Positions 56,093 through 64,000 of a stretch of 64,000 nt of DNA are shown here, in pieces. The notes under the pieces were generated by a model that saw only the letters and a list, made by a program, of their open reading frames with translations, did not search any database and was not told the origin of the DNA. The stretch lies in NCBI GenBank assembly GCA_028818705.1, contig JAPPNJ010000064.1:1-64000 (forward strand), written 5' to 3'. Source of the stretch: Candidatus Poribacteria bacterium. GTDB lineage: Bacteria > Poribacteria > WGA-4E > WGA-3G. Every line of letters begins with the position of its first letter. Within the stretch, counting starts at the first letter, position 1. Position numbers and translations under genes: made by a program.

Positions 56093-57238
56093 ATGAAAAT
56101 TGCTACTATTGAACAATTTTACCCGCGCCGTCGGATGCGGCTTGTGAAGATCACAACAGATACTGGCATCGTCGGTTGGGGTGAAACGACACTTGAAGGT
56201 AAACCGAAAAGTACATGTGCTGCTGTTGAGGAGCTTGCCGATTATTTCATTGGTAAAGATCCGTTGCGTATTGAACATCACTGGCAACATGTCTATCGCT
56301 CTGCATTTTTCCGAGGCGGTAACATCCTGATGTCTGCCTTATCCGGGATCGATCAAGCGTTGTGGGACATTGCTGGCAAACATCACGGTATGCCTGCCTA
56401 TCAGTTGTTAGGCGGTGCTGTGCGCGACCGCATCCGTGTTTATGCCCATTGGGGCATCGGCAGCTTAACAGACGAAGGGAAAGCCGCTGCAAAAGAGCGC
56501 CTTGAATTTTTACAACAGAAAGGTGGTTACACGGCGTTTAAGAGCGGTCCCGGTGGCAAGTGGCGTGGGCACGAACCTCCTGCAGTTATTGATGAATTCG
56601 TAGAACGTGCCTATCTCATGCGCGAGTGGGTCGGACCCGATGTCGAACTTGCGTTTGATTTTCACGGAAAGATGACACCTGCGCTCGCCATTGAAATCTG
56701 TCATGAACTTAAAGGCATGCGTCCGATGTTCGTTGAAGAACCGATTCCGCAAGAAAATGTAGATGCACTCAAATTGGTCTCTGACCATGTACCCTTTCCG
56801 ATTGCAACAGGCGAACGTCTGCTGACCCGTTGGGGATTTCGCGAGGTTTTTGAGAAACAGGCAGTCGCCTATCTGCAGCCTGATACCTCTCACGCCGGTG
56901 GCATTACTGAACTAAAGAAGATTGCCAACATGGCGGAGGTTTACTATATGCACATCGCACCGCATTGCGCTATCGGACCGGTTGCGTTTTCTGCCTCCCT
57001 TCATGTTGATGCTGTTGTGCCGAATTTCCTGATTCAAGAGCAGATTGATGCTGGATTGGGTGACGGTCTATTCGCTGAAGATTGGCAGGTTACAGATGGG
57101 CACATTGAATTACCAACGAAGCCAGGACTTGGGTTTGAGATTAACGCGCAGGAGGCTGAGCGGACGCTTGATACCTATCCAGAGGAGCTTGGCGGCGAGT
57201 TCTATTATGATACAGATGGCAGCGTAGCGGACTGGTAA
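56093..57238 (+). CDS. enolase-superfamily (galactonate dehydratase/mandelate racemase-like) protein
   Basis: MKIATIEQFYPRRRMRLVKITTDTGIVGWGETTLEGKPKS..LSGIDQALWDIAGKHHGMPAYQLLGG..FVEEPIPQENVDAL..YLQPDTSHAGGITELKKIA. Confidence 0.95.
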   Translation: MKIATIEQFYPRRRMRLVKITTDTGIVGWGETTLEGKPKSTCAAVEELADYFIGKDPLRIEHHWQHVYRSAFFRGGNILMSALSGIDQALWDIAGKHHGMPAYQLLGGAVRDRIRVYAHWGIGSLTDEGKAAAKERLEFLQQKGGYTAFKSGPGGKWRGHEPPAVIDEFVERAYLMREWVGPDVELAFDFHGKMTPALAIEICHELKGMRPMFVEEPIPQENVDALKLVSDHVPFPIATGERLLTRWGFREVFEKQAVAYLQPDTSHAGGITELKKIANMAEVYYMHIAPHCAIGPVAFSASLHVDAVVPNFLIQEQIDAGLGDGLFAEDWQVTDGHIELPTKPGLGFEINAQEAERTLDTYPEELGGEFYYDTDGSVADW

Positions 57239-57275
57239 GTAAAACGTTCAGGATTACTTCTACGAGACAACACTC

Positions 57276-58022
57276 CTAAACCACTGGTTTCCGGTTTGCT
57301 ACATAAGGTGGCTCAAGCATCAATTTCTGATCTTCGTCTGACATCAGATTACGGAGTGCATCGTCGTGTCTGCCTTGTCCCCATGAGGCGTGCCCTGGTG
57401 AGTATTTGAACAGAATTGAGCGTCTTTCGTGCGAGGCGGTCCAGGGGAGGGTGCCGTGTGTCAGTGCCTCCGTGAAGATGACGACATCTCCCGCCTTCTG
57501 GTGCACGGGTGCCATACAGATTTTGTTCTCCTCGACCGGTCGGAAACGGTCAGGACACCGATAGTTACTCTTATGGCTACCCGGAATGCAACAGAAACCT
57601 CCATGTCCTGGAAGCATGTCGGTCAGTGCCCATGATGCGACGGTTAAGCCGTTATACATCTGATCGTTTCGGAAGACGTAGTACTGCGCTGGGTCGTAAG
57701 GGGTTCCACCGCCGTGGAGCATTCCACCTGGATTTCCGTTTATCATCAAAATGCCGTAGACATGATCGAGTCGGAATTTTGGACCAACGATCTCTGCTAA
57801 AAACGGCATAATCCGCGGATGATTCAGAAGTTTCCGAAATGCGTCATTCTCCCAGTTCAAAAATCCGCCGAATCTTTGTGAATAAACATCATCGTCAACT
57901 GGATCGGCATACTCTTGGGCATCAATGAGGGCGTTCAGTTCAGCGAGTTCGTCTGTTTCCAAGACGCTTTCGATGTTAATATACCCCCATAGGTCGAACA
58001 GATATTTTTCTTCGGGGCCCAT
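57276..58022 (-). CDS. phytanoyl-CoA dioxygenase (PhyH) family protein
   Basis: YLFDLWGYINIESVLETDELAELNALID, GMLHGGGTPYDPAQYYV, GGFCCIPGSHKSNYRCPD. Confidence 0.85.
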   Translation of the reverse strand: MGPEEKYLFDLWGYINIESVLETDELAELNALIDAQEYADPVDDDVYSQRFGGFLNWENDAFRKLLNHPRIMPFLAEIVGPKFRLDHVYGILMINGNPGGMLHGGGTPYDPAQYYVFRNDQMYNGLTVASWALTDMLPGHGGFCCIPGSHKSNYRCPDRFRPVEENKICMAPVHQKAGDVVIFTEALTHGTLPWTASHERRSILFKYSPGHASWGQGRHDDALRNLMSDEDQKLMLEPPYVANRKPVV

Positions 58023-58076
58023 TGAGGCACCTCCGTTGTGAACTTTAAAGGATGTACAAACTAACAGTTTATGCTA

Positions 58077-58412
58077 CTATTGGTGTGCCGAGCGCGAAGT
58101 GGGTTCAAGCCGCGTGACAACGATTTTTTCCCTGTCGATGAGTTCACCGACGCGTGCTGAGATTTCATTGAGCCACCGGTCATCTTCATAAACTGCAGCG
58201 TAGAGTTGTTCACGCTGTGCTTCGCTCTCAAAACGGCGAATCCAGACATAAAGATCGTCCTCTTCTTCGCCAATGAAACTACCGATTACAACCATTCCTT
58301 TAGAAATCTGGAAAGGAATAACGGTTTCTTCCATGTATTTCACCCAGTTCTCGCGTTGACCGGGTTGCGTTCTGTATTGTCGTAATTCAAAAAAAGCCAT
58401 AAAATTCTCCAT
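58077..58412 (-). CDS. NIPSNAP family protein
   Basis: FFELRQYRTQPGQRENWVKYMEETVIPFQISKGMVVIGSF..YVWIRRFESEAQRE. Confidence 0.85.
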   Translation of the reverse strand: MENFMAFFELRQYRTQPGQRENWVKYMEETVIPFQISKGMVVIGSFIGEEEDDLYVWIRRFESEAQREQLYAAVYEDDRWLNEISARVGELIDREKIVVTRLEPTSRSAHQ

Positions 58413-58557
58413 GTTGAAAGAGATTTGATACTAAATTTGTTGCGAGGTGTGGGGCTCGCGTGCCAGGACACATTATAGTAGATTTTGCGATCGCTGAACC
58501 ATTGTGGATATAGACCTGGCGAGGTTAGAATGCACGTCGCATGAAGAAGAAAAGCGC

Positions 58558-58673
58558 GTAAATCAGAATCAACGGTATGAATGCCCTAATGGCATTCCCC
58601 GGGTATAAAGCCTATAAAGGCTTTACCGGGGTATGAAGCCCTTATGGGCTTCACCGTATGGCATTCCCCGGGC
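58558..58673 (+). repeat. composite palindromic repeat family A array
   Basis: AATCAGAATCAACGGTATGAATGCCCTAATGGCATTCCCCGGGTATAAAGCCTATAAAGGCTTTACCGGGGTATGAAGCCCTTATGGGCTTC. Confidence 0.88.
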
Positions 58674-58734
58674 TTTTCTTTGGACTTTACGCCGCAAAAC
58701 CTCGCCTACCGATTAAAAAATAGGAGATAGGCGG

Positions 58735-61700
58735 TTATATGAAATTGTAGCCGTAACTTTTACCTGTAATTTCAAAGAGGGCGATTGCCGCTTGGAAATG
58801 AATCTCTGCATCTTGGTCTTGAAGGACCAATTCTAACAATGTGACAGCCTTCGCGTTTTTAGCGTCTGCAAGAGCCTTGATAGCATCAAGTCGGAAGCCT
58901 CTTGTAATTTGAGCTTTGTGCAGTGCCGTTAGTTTTGCCACCAAAGCCTCTACGGCTTTGTCGGTTCCGATGTTGCCCAATGCCCTTGATGCATCACGCC
59001 GTATTTCGACGTGATTATCATCATTATTCATTACTTCGATAAGTGCGTCGGTTGTTGTTTCATCTGCGAGTTCGCCAAGTCCTTGCGTAGCAGCACGCCG
59101 AACATCCTTCTCGATTTCGTTTTCACCTTTCATTATCTGAACGAGTTCTGGTATGAGTTCCCGGATTCCGGCTTGTCCAATGGTAAGTGCTGTGGCTTTT
59201 CGGATGTCGATCTCTGGGTCGGTTAAGCGTTGTTTGAGTTGTGAGATGTTCATGCCGGCTCCGTTTGCACTACATCTCCCTAAAGCGACCATTGCGGCAT
59301 TTCTAACTTGATGATTTTCCCATTCATCTGCTGTGCGAGCAGCCATCTTGGGGGCAACGAACGCTGGTAAGTCTAATTCTTTGGAGGCGTTGACAAAGAC
59401 TTCCCAACTCCAGTTTCGTTTTAGGTCGTCAGCACCGATAGTTTTTCTGTTTGCCGCGTCTTCAAGAGCCACAATATATTCGGTATCGTCAACGAGTCGT
59501 CTACCAATCGCTTCAGCGGCGCGCGATCCGCCAATCTCACCAAGGGCGGTTGCTGCTTTGGTTCGAGCAGAAGCCTTAGCTAATGGATCTGTGCTGGCAT
59601 CCAAGGTTACCCGTTTATCTTCAAGGATGGCGATGAGATTGGGAATAGCGGTTTCACTTTCGAGTTTTCCCAAGGCGACAATGGCGTTCTTCGCTATATT
59701 TCCTACGCGGATGTCTAAAGCACGAATCAGGACAGGTTCAGCCGATTTATCCCCAATGTTACCAAGGGCGGCAGCGGCGGCGGCGCGGACATCGTCTGGC
59801 TCTAAGGGATTTTCAAGCATTTCGCTTAGTTTCGAGACAGCTTTTGCATCCTTGAGGTTTCCTATCGCTGCTGCGGCTTTCAATCGAATCTCGGCGTTTT
59901 CATCGGTGAGTGTAGCCAGGAGTGTTGCGGCGGCGCGTTCATCTTTGAGTGCACCAAGCGAATTGGCGGCACCGGCGCGTATGGATTTCATTTCGTTGCT
60001 ATTCTCAAGGACCGCGATTAATGGGTCGACCGCACGTCGTTCTTTAAAACCTCCGAGAGATTCCGCTGCCCGTCTGCGGACGACATAACTTGGGTGGTTC
60101 AATTCCGCCAGCATTGCATCAACGGCAGGTTTTTTGTGAATTGCACCGAGAACATCCACGAGGGTCCATCTCACCCATTCATCATCAGCAGATTTGAGTG
60201 CCTCAACAGCGAATCTGGATGTCGCTTCATTTCCGTCTTTTTTTAATGAGGCGATAACTTGGTCTTGCACTGCTTGGACTTCGTATCCGTCATCAAAATT
60301 CCCTAAGCCTTTCTTTACTATATCAACGAGTCCTTTGTCTCCCGCTTGAATCTCAAAAAGTGCCTTCGCCGCTTCAAAGCGCGTTGTTTCATACTTGTCA
60401 TTTTTCATGGCATCTACAAGCGGTGCCACGACTTTTTGTCCTTTAATTTTACCCAAAGCAATAGCGGCTTCTTGTCGAACGACGCCCTGTTTGTCTTTTT
60501 TCAGTGCTGCAACAAGGGGCGCGATTGTGGGATCACCCTTGACTTCACCGAGTGCCCATGCTGCGCTTTGTCGAACTGTCGCACGTCCATCGTCCTCGAG
60601 TGCGCGTGCTAACGGTTCTATGACAGTATCCCCTTTAATGATTCCGAGTGCGCGTGCCACCTCACTGCGAACGAGACTGGGGATCGGTTTGAGTTCACCC
60701 CATGTGCGATAGTTTGTCTGCGGATAATCGGCTGTCCACTGAATCTGGAAAGCGTCTACCTGTGTTCGAAGCGTGTCAAGGGTTTTATACTCGCGTTTCA
60801 TGTGTCTCTGGAAGTCTGAGATTTCGTCAAATCGTGTGGAGAGAACCCATATCAAGATCGGAACGGTTTCCTGTGCTTGTATGCGGCTCAGGACTTTAAC
60901 AGCGTTGGCACGGAGTACGGGACTGGTTTCATCGCTAAACGTGAGAAGGAGCATCGATTGGACTGCTTCATCTGGTTTGAGTCGCCAGAGCGCTGCAAGT
61001 GCTGCCGAGCGTAAGGTTTCACGCATCTGCTTATCCATTGCGATGATAATCAGTCTTTGAACAGTTTCTTCTGTAGACACACTGATGTTTCCGAGAGCTT
61101 CTGCTGCATTGGTGGCTGTGGTGTCGTCATAAGAGAGGGCATCGGTAAGGGCAGTGACTGCGCTGTTATTTTTTCCGCGCGCCCGCATATTGCCGAGTCC
61201 TGTTGCTGCGAATGCCTTCACCTCTTTATGCGGATCTGTGTTTAGTGCCTCAATGAGCGGAATGATTGCGCGCCGGTCCCCGATTTGTCCAAGTCCATCT
61301 GCAACCTTCACCCGAATTTTGTCCGGAGCATTTTTGAGGGCGTCAATCATAAATGGAACAGCAACACCACGCATTTCGACAAGTGCTGCGAGGACTTCTT
61401 CTTGTAATTCTTCATTCGCCAACTTTGCTATGAGAGGTTTTACGCCTTCTTCTGCTTTAAGCAGTCCGAGTGCCTTGATTGCGGCTGATTGCGTGCCAAT
61501 TCGATACTTTTTCATCCACAAATTGTCAATGTAAGCACTGGCGATATATTGGTATTCTGTGGTGAAGCCAGTATCTTCGTCAGGAATAAGATTTCGTGCT
61601 TCAGTGTGCAACACCTCAAGTAGTGGGGCGATTGTGGGGTTTCCTATGCGGTTGAGGGTGTCTATAGCTGTATCCTTGACGTAGGTATTCGGATCCGCGA

Positions 61701-62592
61701 GAAGTCTGATAAGGTCTGGGACAGCCATTTGGGCTTGGATAGTTCCGATAAGTTTTGCGGCATACATCCGGACTTGAGCACTGTTATTTTTAAGTGCGAG
61801 TCGCAATCCAGTCACGATGGCTGCACTGTCAGGGAGTACCCTTCTCATTTGTTCAAGGGCGACAATTGCCATATATGCCACCTCTGGTGCACTATCGGCT
61901 TTAGCGAGTACATCTTCAAAGATTGGTATGAGTTCAGGCTTACGCATCGCACCGAGGTGACGAATAGCTTCTTTTCGTATGGCTGTATCCGAGTGGTATA
62001 TTGCTTGTTGCAGTAATTCAACAACAGGTTCTCCTTGCCCGAGTTTTGTCGTCAGTTGTCTGACGGCTGCACGTGCGTCAGGCTGGTAGCACTTCTCTGC
62101 GGCTAAAAGTCCTGTAACGACAGCACTGTCTGCGTGTGATACGAGTTCAGACAGGAGTTCTGGGCGTTTTTCAACCGCCTCAGCGAGTGATAGGGCAAAG
62201 AGACCAGAGATAGAGTTCTGTGAGCGTTTGAGACGTTCCTGCCGGTCGAGTTCGTCAGAATCCGGATCTTCCATCAATTTAATAACCAGGATGTCGGCGG
62301 CCAATGTTTCCAGATACGCGTTTGATTGTGAAATGGCTTGATGCCAACTGTTTGTGTCAGTGCGTGTCCGATTTTGCAAGAAAGCGCTCAGATGTTTTGC
62401 TTCTTGATTTCCAGCCTCGGTCTTTTGAACGGCTGCTTGTGCGGCGGTATAATCCCCGCGAACAATAGCGGCGCGTGCTTCAATAATGTCCCTGTTTTCT
62501 TTTTCGCCACACCCGGTTAGGAGGACAATAACAGCAGTAAACATAAGGATGACGCTTATCTGCCACGGCAGGTGTTCAAGGGGTCGTTTCAT
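58735..62592 (-). CDS. very large HEAT-repeat (PBS-lyase-type) lipoprotein, 1285 aa
   Basis: Lipobox LLTGCGEKE; dozens of ~30-aa units such as DGRATVRQSAAWALGEVKGDPTIAPLVAALKKD. Confidence 0.93.
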   Translation of the reverse strand: MKRPLEHLPWQISVILMFTAVIVLLTGCGEKENRDIIEARAAIVRGDYTAAQAAVQKTEAGNQEAKHLSAFLQNRTRTDTNSWHQAISQSNAYLETLAADILVIKLMEDPDSDELDRQERLKRSQNSISGLFALSLAEAVEKRPELLSELVSHADSAVVTGLLAAEKCYQPDARAAVRQLTTKLGQGEPVVELLQQAIYHSDTAIRKEAIRHLGAMRKPELIPIFEDVLAKADSAPEVAYMAIVALEQMRRVLPDSAAIVTGLRLALKNNSAQVRMYAAKLIGTIQAQMAVPDLIRLLADPNTYVKDTAIDTLNRIGNPTIAPLLEVLHTEARNLIPDEDTGFTTEYQYIASAYIDNLWMKKYRIGTQSAAIKALGLLKAEEGVKPLIAKLANEELQEEVLAALVEMRGVAVPFMIDALKNAPDKIRVKVADGLGQIGDRRAIIPLIEALNTDPHKEVKAFAATGLGNMRARGKNNSAVTALTDALSYDDTTATNAAEALGNISVSTEETVQRLIIIAMDKQMRETLRSAALAALWRLKPDEAVQSMLLLTFSDETSPVLRANAVKVLSRIQAQETVPILIWVLSTRFDEISDFQRHMKREYKTLDTLRTQVDAFQIQWTADYPQTNYRTWGELKPIPSLVRSEVARALGIIKGDTVIEPLARALEDDGRATVRQSAAWALGEVKGDPTIAPLVAALKKDKQGVVRQEAAIALGKIKGQKVVAPLVDAMKNDKYETTRFEAAKALFEIQAGDKGLVDIVKKGLGNFDDGYEVQAVQDQVIASLKKDGNEATSRFAVEALKSADDEWVRWTLVDVLGAIHKKPAVDAMLAELNHPSYVVRRRAAESLGGFKERRAVDPLIAVLENSNEMKSIRAGAANSLGALKDERAAATLLATLTDENAEIRLKAAAAIGNLKDAKAVSKLSEMLENPLEPDDVRAAAAAALGNIGDKSAEPVLIRALDIRVGNIAKNAIVALGKLESETAIPNLIAILEDKRVTLDASTDPLAKASARTKAATALGEIGGSRAAEAIGRRLVDDTEYIVALEDAANRKTIGADDLKRNWSWEVFVNASKELDLPAFVAPKMAARTADEWENHQVRNAAMVALGRCSANGAGMNISQLKQRLTDPEIDIRKATALTIGQAGIRELIPELVQIMKGENEIEKDVRRAATQGLGELADETTTDALIEVMNNDDNHVEIRRDASRALGNIGTDKAVEALVAKLTALHKAQITRGFRLDAIKALADAKNAKAVTLLELVLQDQDAEIHFQAAIALFEITGKSYGYNFI

Positions 62593-62685
62593 GTTTTTTC
62601 CTTTCTTCTTTTGTCTATTCCTAACTTATAAACTACATCTTGTAATCTTAAAGACGGTGCCCTACGCAAGCTGGGCACGCCTCTG

Positions 62686-64000
62686 TCACTTTCCGGCAAT
62701 TACAAGTTTTGTGAGGTCTGCGACGGCATAAACATTTCGCCCAATTCGGTTCAAGAGTGCCAGTCGGTTTGTGCGCAATGCTGGTTCTTTCGCCATGACC
62801 AGCACATCATCAAAGAATGTGTCGATTGCTGGTTGTAAAGCGGCGAGTTGCGTCAGAAGTTTCGCGTAGTCGCGTTCCTGAATGCTTTGTTTAAAGTTCG
62901 GTTCTACCTCAGTAATACGTGCATACAGCTGCTTTTCAGCGTTGTCCTCCAGAAGTGCAGTATCTACAGTTTCTGGGGGACTTTCTGGTAAAATTCTCAA
63001 TACCCGGTTGAGGGCATTATATACTTCCTCGAAATTTGATGTCAAGCGAAATTCAGCAAGCGCGCTGGCGCGTTTGAGAATATCGATAATATCAACATCG
63101 CCGCCTGCTAAAACAGCATCGGCAAGATCCGGGGTATATTGGTAGGTCTCTAGCAAGATGACGCGTAGACGTTCTTTGATGAAGTTGAGGACACTCGTCT
63201 GTGTATCATCGGCTAATGCAACTTTGTACAGGGAAAGTACTTTTGCTACGACGGTATCTAAAGAGATTGGTAGCTGCCGATCTTGGAGGATACGGATTGT
63301 ACCGAGGGCGTGTCGCCGTAACGAGTACGGATCTTGCGAGCCTGTCGGACGTTCGTCTATCCCAAAATATCCAACAATAGTGTCAATTTTATCCGCAATG
63401 GCGACGATCACACCGACTTCGGTTTCAGGCAACGGTGTATCTGCACCAAGCGGTTGGTAGTGTTCAGCAATAGCCGTGGCAACAGGTTCTGCTTCGCCGG
63501 AGTTTTGCGCGTAATATTGTCCTGTAATGCCCTGCAATGATGGGAATTCGATGACCATTTGGGTCGTCAAGTCCGCCTTACAGAGCCAGGCTGCGCGTTC
63601 TGCATGACGAACAGTCATTTCTGGAAGTTGTAGTTCTGTGCCAATGAACGCGATGAGTGCCTTAAGCCGTTCTGCTTTATCCAAGAGTGAGCCAAGTTTG
63701 GCGTGAAAAACAACTGTCCCTAAGCGTTCAACTTTATCGTTGAGGCTGGTCTTTTGATCCTCGCTATAGAAGAATTCGGCATCGTTAAGTCTTGCATGGA
63801 GGACGCGTTCGTTTCCGTGCCGAACACCGTCTATATTTCCGTCTGTTCCGTTGGAAATCGTAATGAATTTCGCCGCGAGCGCAGTGTCGTTTTCCCACAT
63901 TGGAAAGTAGCGTTGATGCTTTTTCATCGCCGTAATTAGTACTTCAGGCGGTATTTCCAAATGTGACTCGCTGAAATTGCCAATAATGGGTTGCGGATTC
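62686..64000 (-). CDS. glyS: glycyl-tRNA synthetase beta subunit, N-terminus beyond window
   Basis: NPQPIIGNFSESHLEIPPEVLITAMKKHQRYFPM..FISNG..RVLHARLNDAEFFYSEDQK; frame is open through position 64000, so the TTG at 63960 is not the true start. Confidence 0.95.
   Translation of the reverse strand, partial: NPQPIIGNFSESHLEIPPEVLITAMKKHQRYFPMWENDTALAAKFITISNGTDGNIDGVRHGNERVLHARLNDAEFFYSEDQKTSLNDKVERLGTVVFHAKLGSLLDKAERLKALIAFIGTELQLPEMTVRHAERAAWLCKADLTTQMVIEFPSLQGITGQYYAQNSGEAEPVATAIAEHYQPLGADTPLPETEVGVIVAIADKIDTIVGYFGIDERPTGSQDPYSLRRHALGTIRILQDRQLPISLDTVVAKVLSLYKVALADDTQTSVLNFIKERLRVILLETYQYTPDLADAVLAGGDVDIIDILKRASALAEFRLTSNFEEVYNALNRVLRILPESPPETVDTALLEDNAEKQLYARITEVEPNFKQSIQERDYAKLLTQLAALQPAIDTFFDDVLVMAKEPALRTNRLALLNRIGRNVYAVADLTKLVIAGK

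Noticed and set aside
59333-60088. 251-aa plus-strand ORF over the HEAT gene
   Set aside because: Ala/Ser-rich shadow ORF antisense to periodic HEAT repeats; codon periodicity explains its openness.
1-64000. tRNA/rRNA genes
   Set aside because: No convincing TpsiC-arm/acceptor combination or rRNA signature was noticed by eye; tRNAscan-SE/Infernal would be decisive.

Overview
The window is a 64 kb bacterial chromosomal segment from a low-density genome with long repeat-rich intergenic stretches. Gene content (enolase-superfamily dehydratases, PhyH dioxygenases, a sulfatase, Gfo/Idh, SDR, kelch/TolB/HEAT/TPR proteins, and a recurrent 'KLxTTWGxVK' C-terminus) resembles Candidatus Poribacteria or a related lineage. 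That assignment is an inference from memory, not a search. I support about 47 coding or pseudo-coding loci. These include threonine synthase, a RecD2-like helicase, archease, glycyl-tRNA synthetase beta (running off the right edge), four enolase-superfamily proteins, three PhyH-type dioxygenases, a sigma54-type activator, a TonB receptor, a radical SAM protein next to a DUF169 protein, and a 1285-aa HEAT-repeat lipoprotein. The strongest unexplained signals are: (1) a short conserved C-terminal tag on five otherwise unrelated exported proteins in the first 8.4 kb; (2) several families of small palindromic repeats whose stems change while pairing is kept; (3) copies of three different repeat families lying in-frame inside a TPR gene, a recD2 gene and an alpha-amylase gene; (4) two solitary IS200/IS605-like hairpin ends, one supplying the stop codon of a kelch gene and one inside a collapsed dockerin gene; (5) a duplicated gene module in which one copy carries a P460-like c-heme domain and the other an expanded Met/Asp 15-bp tandem repeat; and (6) an ORF-poor 1.2 kb region with promoter-like sites and nested inverted repeats. 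No tRNA, rRNA, CRISPR array or intact transposase was recognised.
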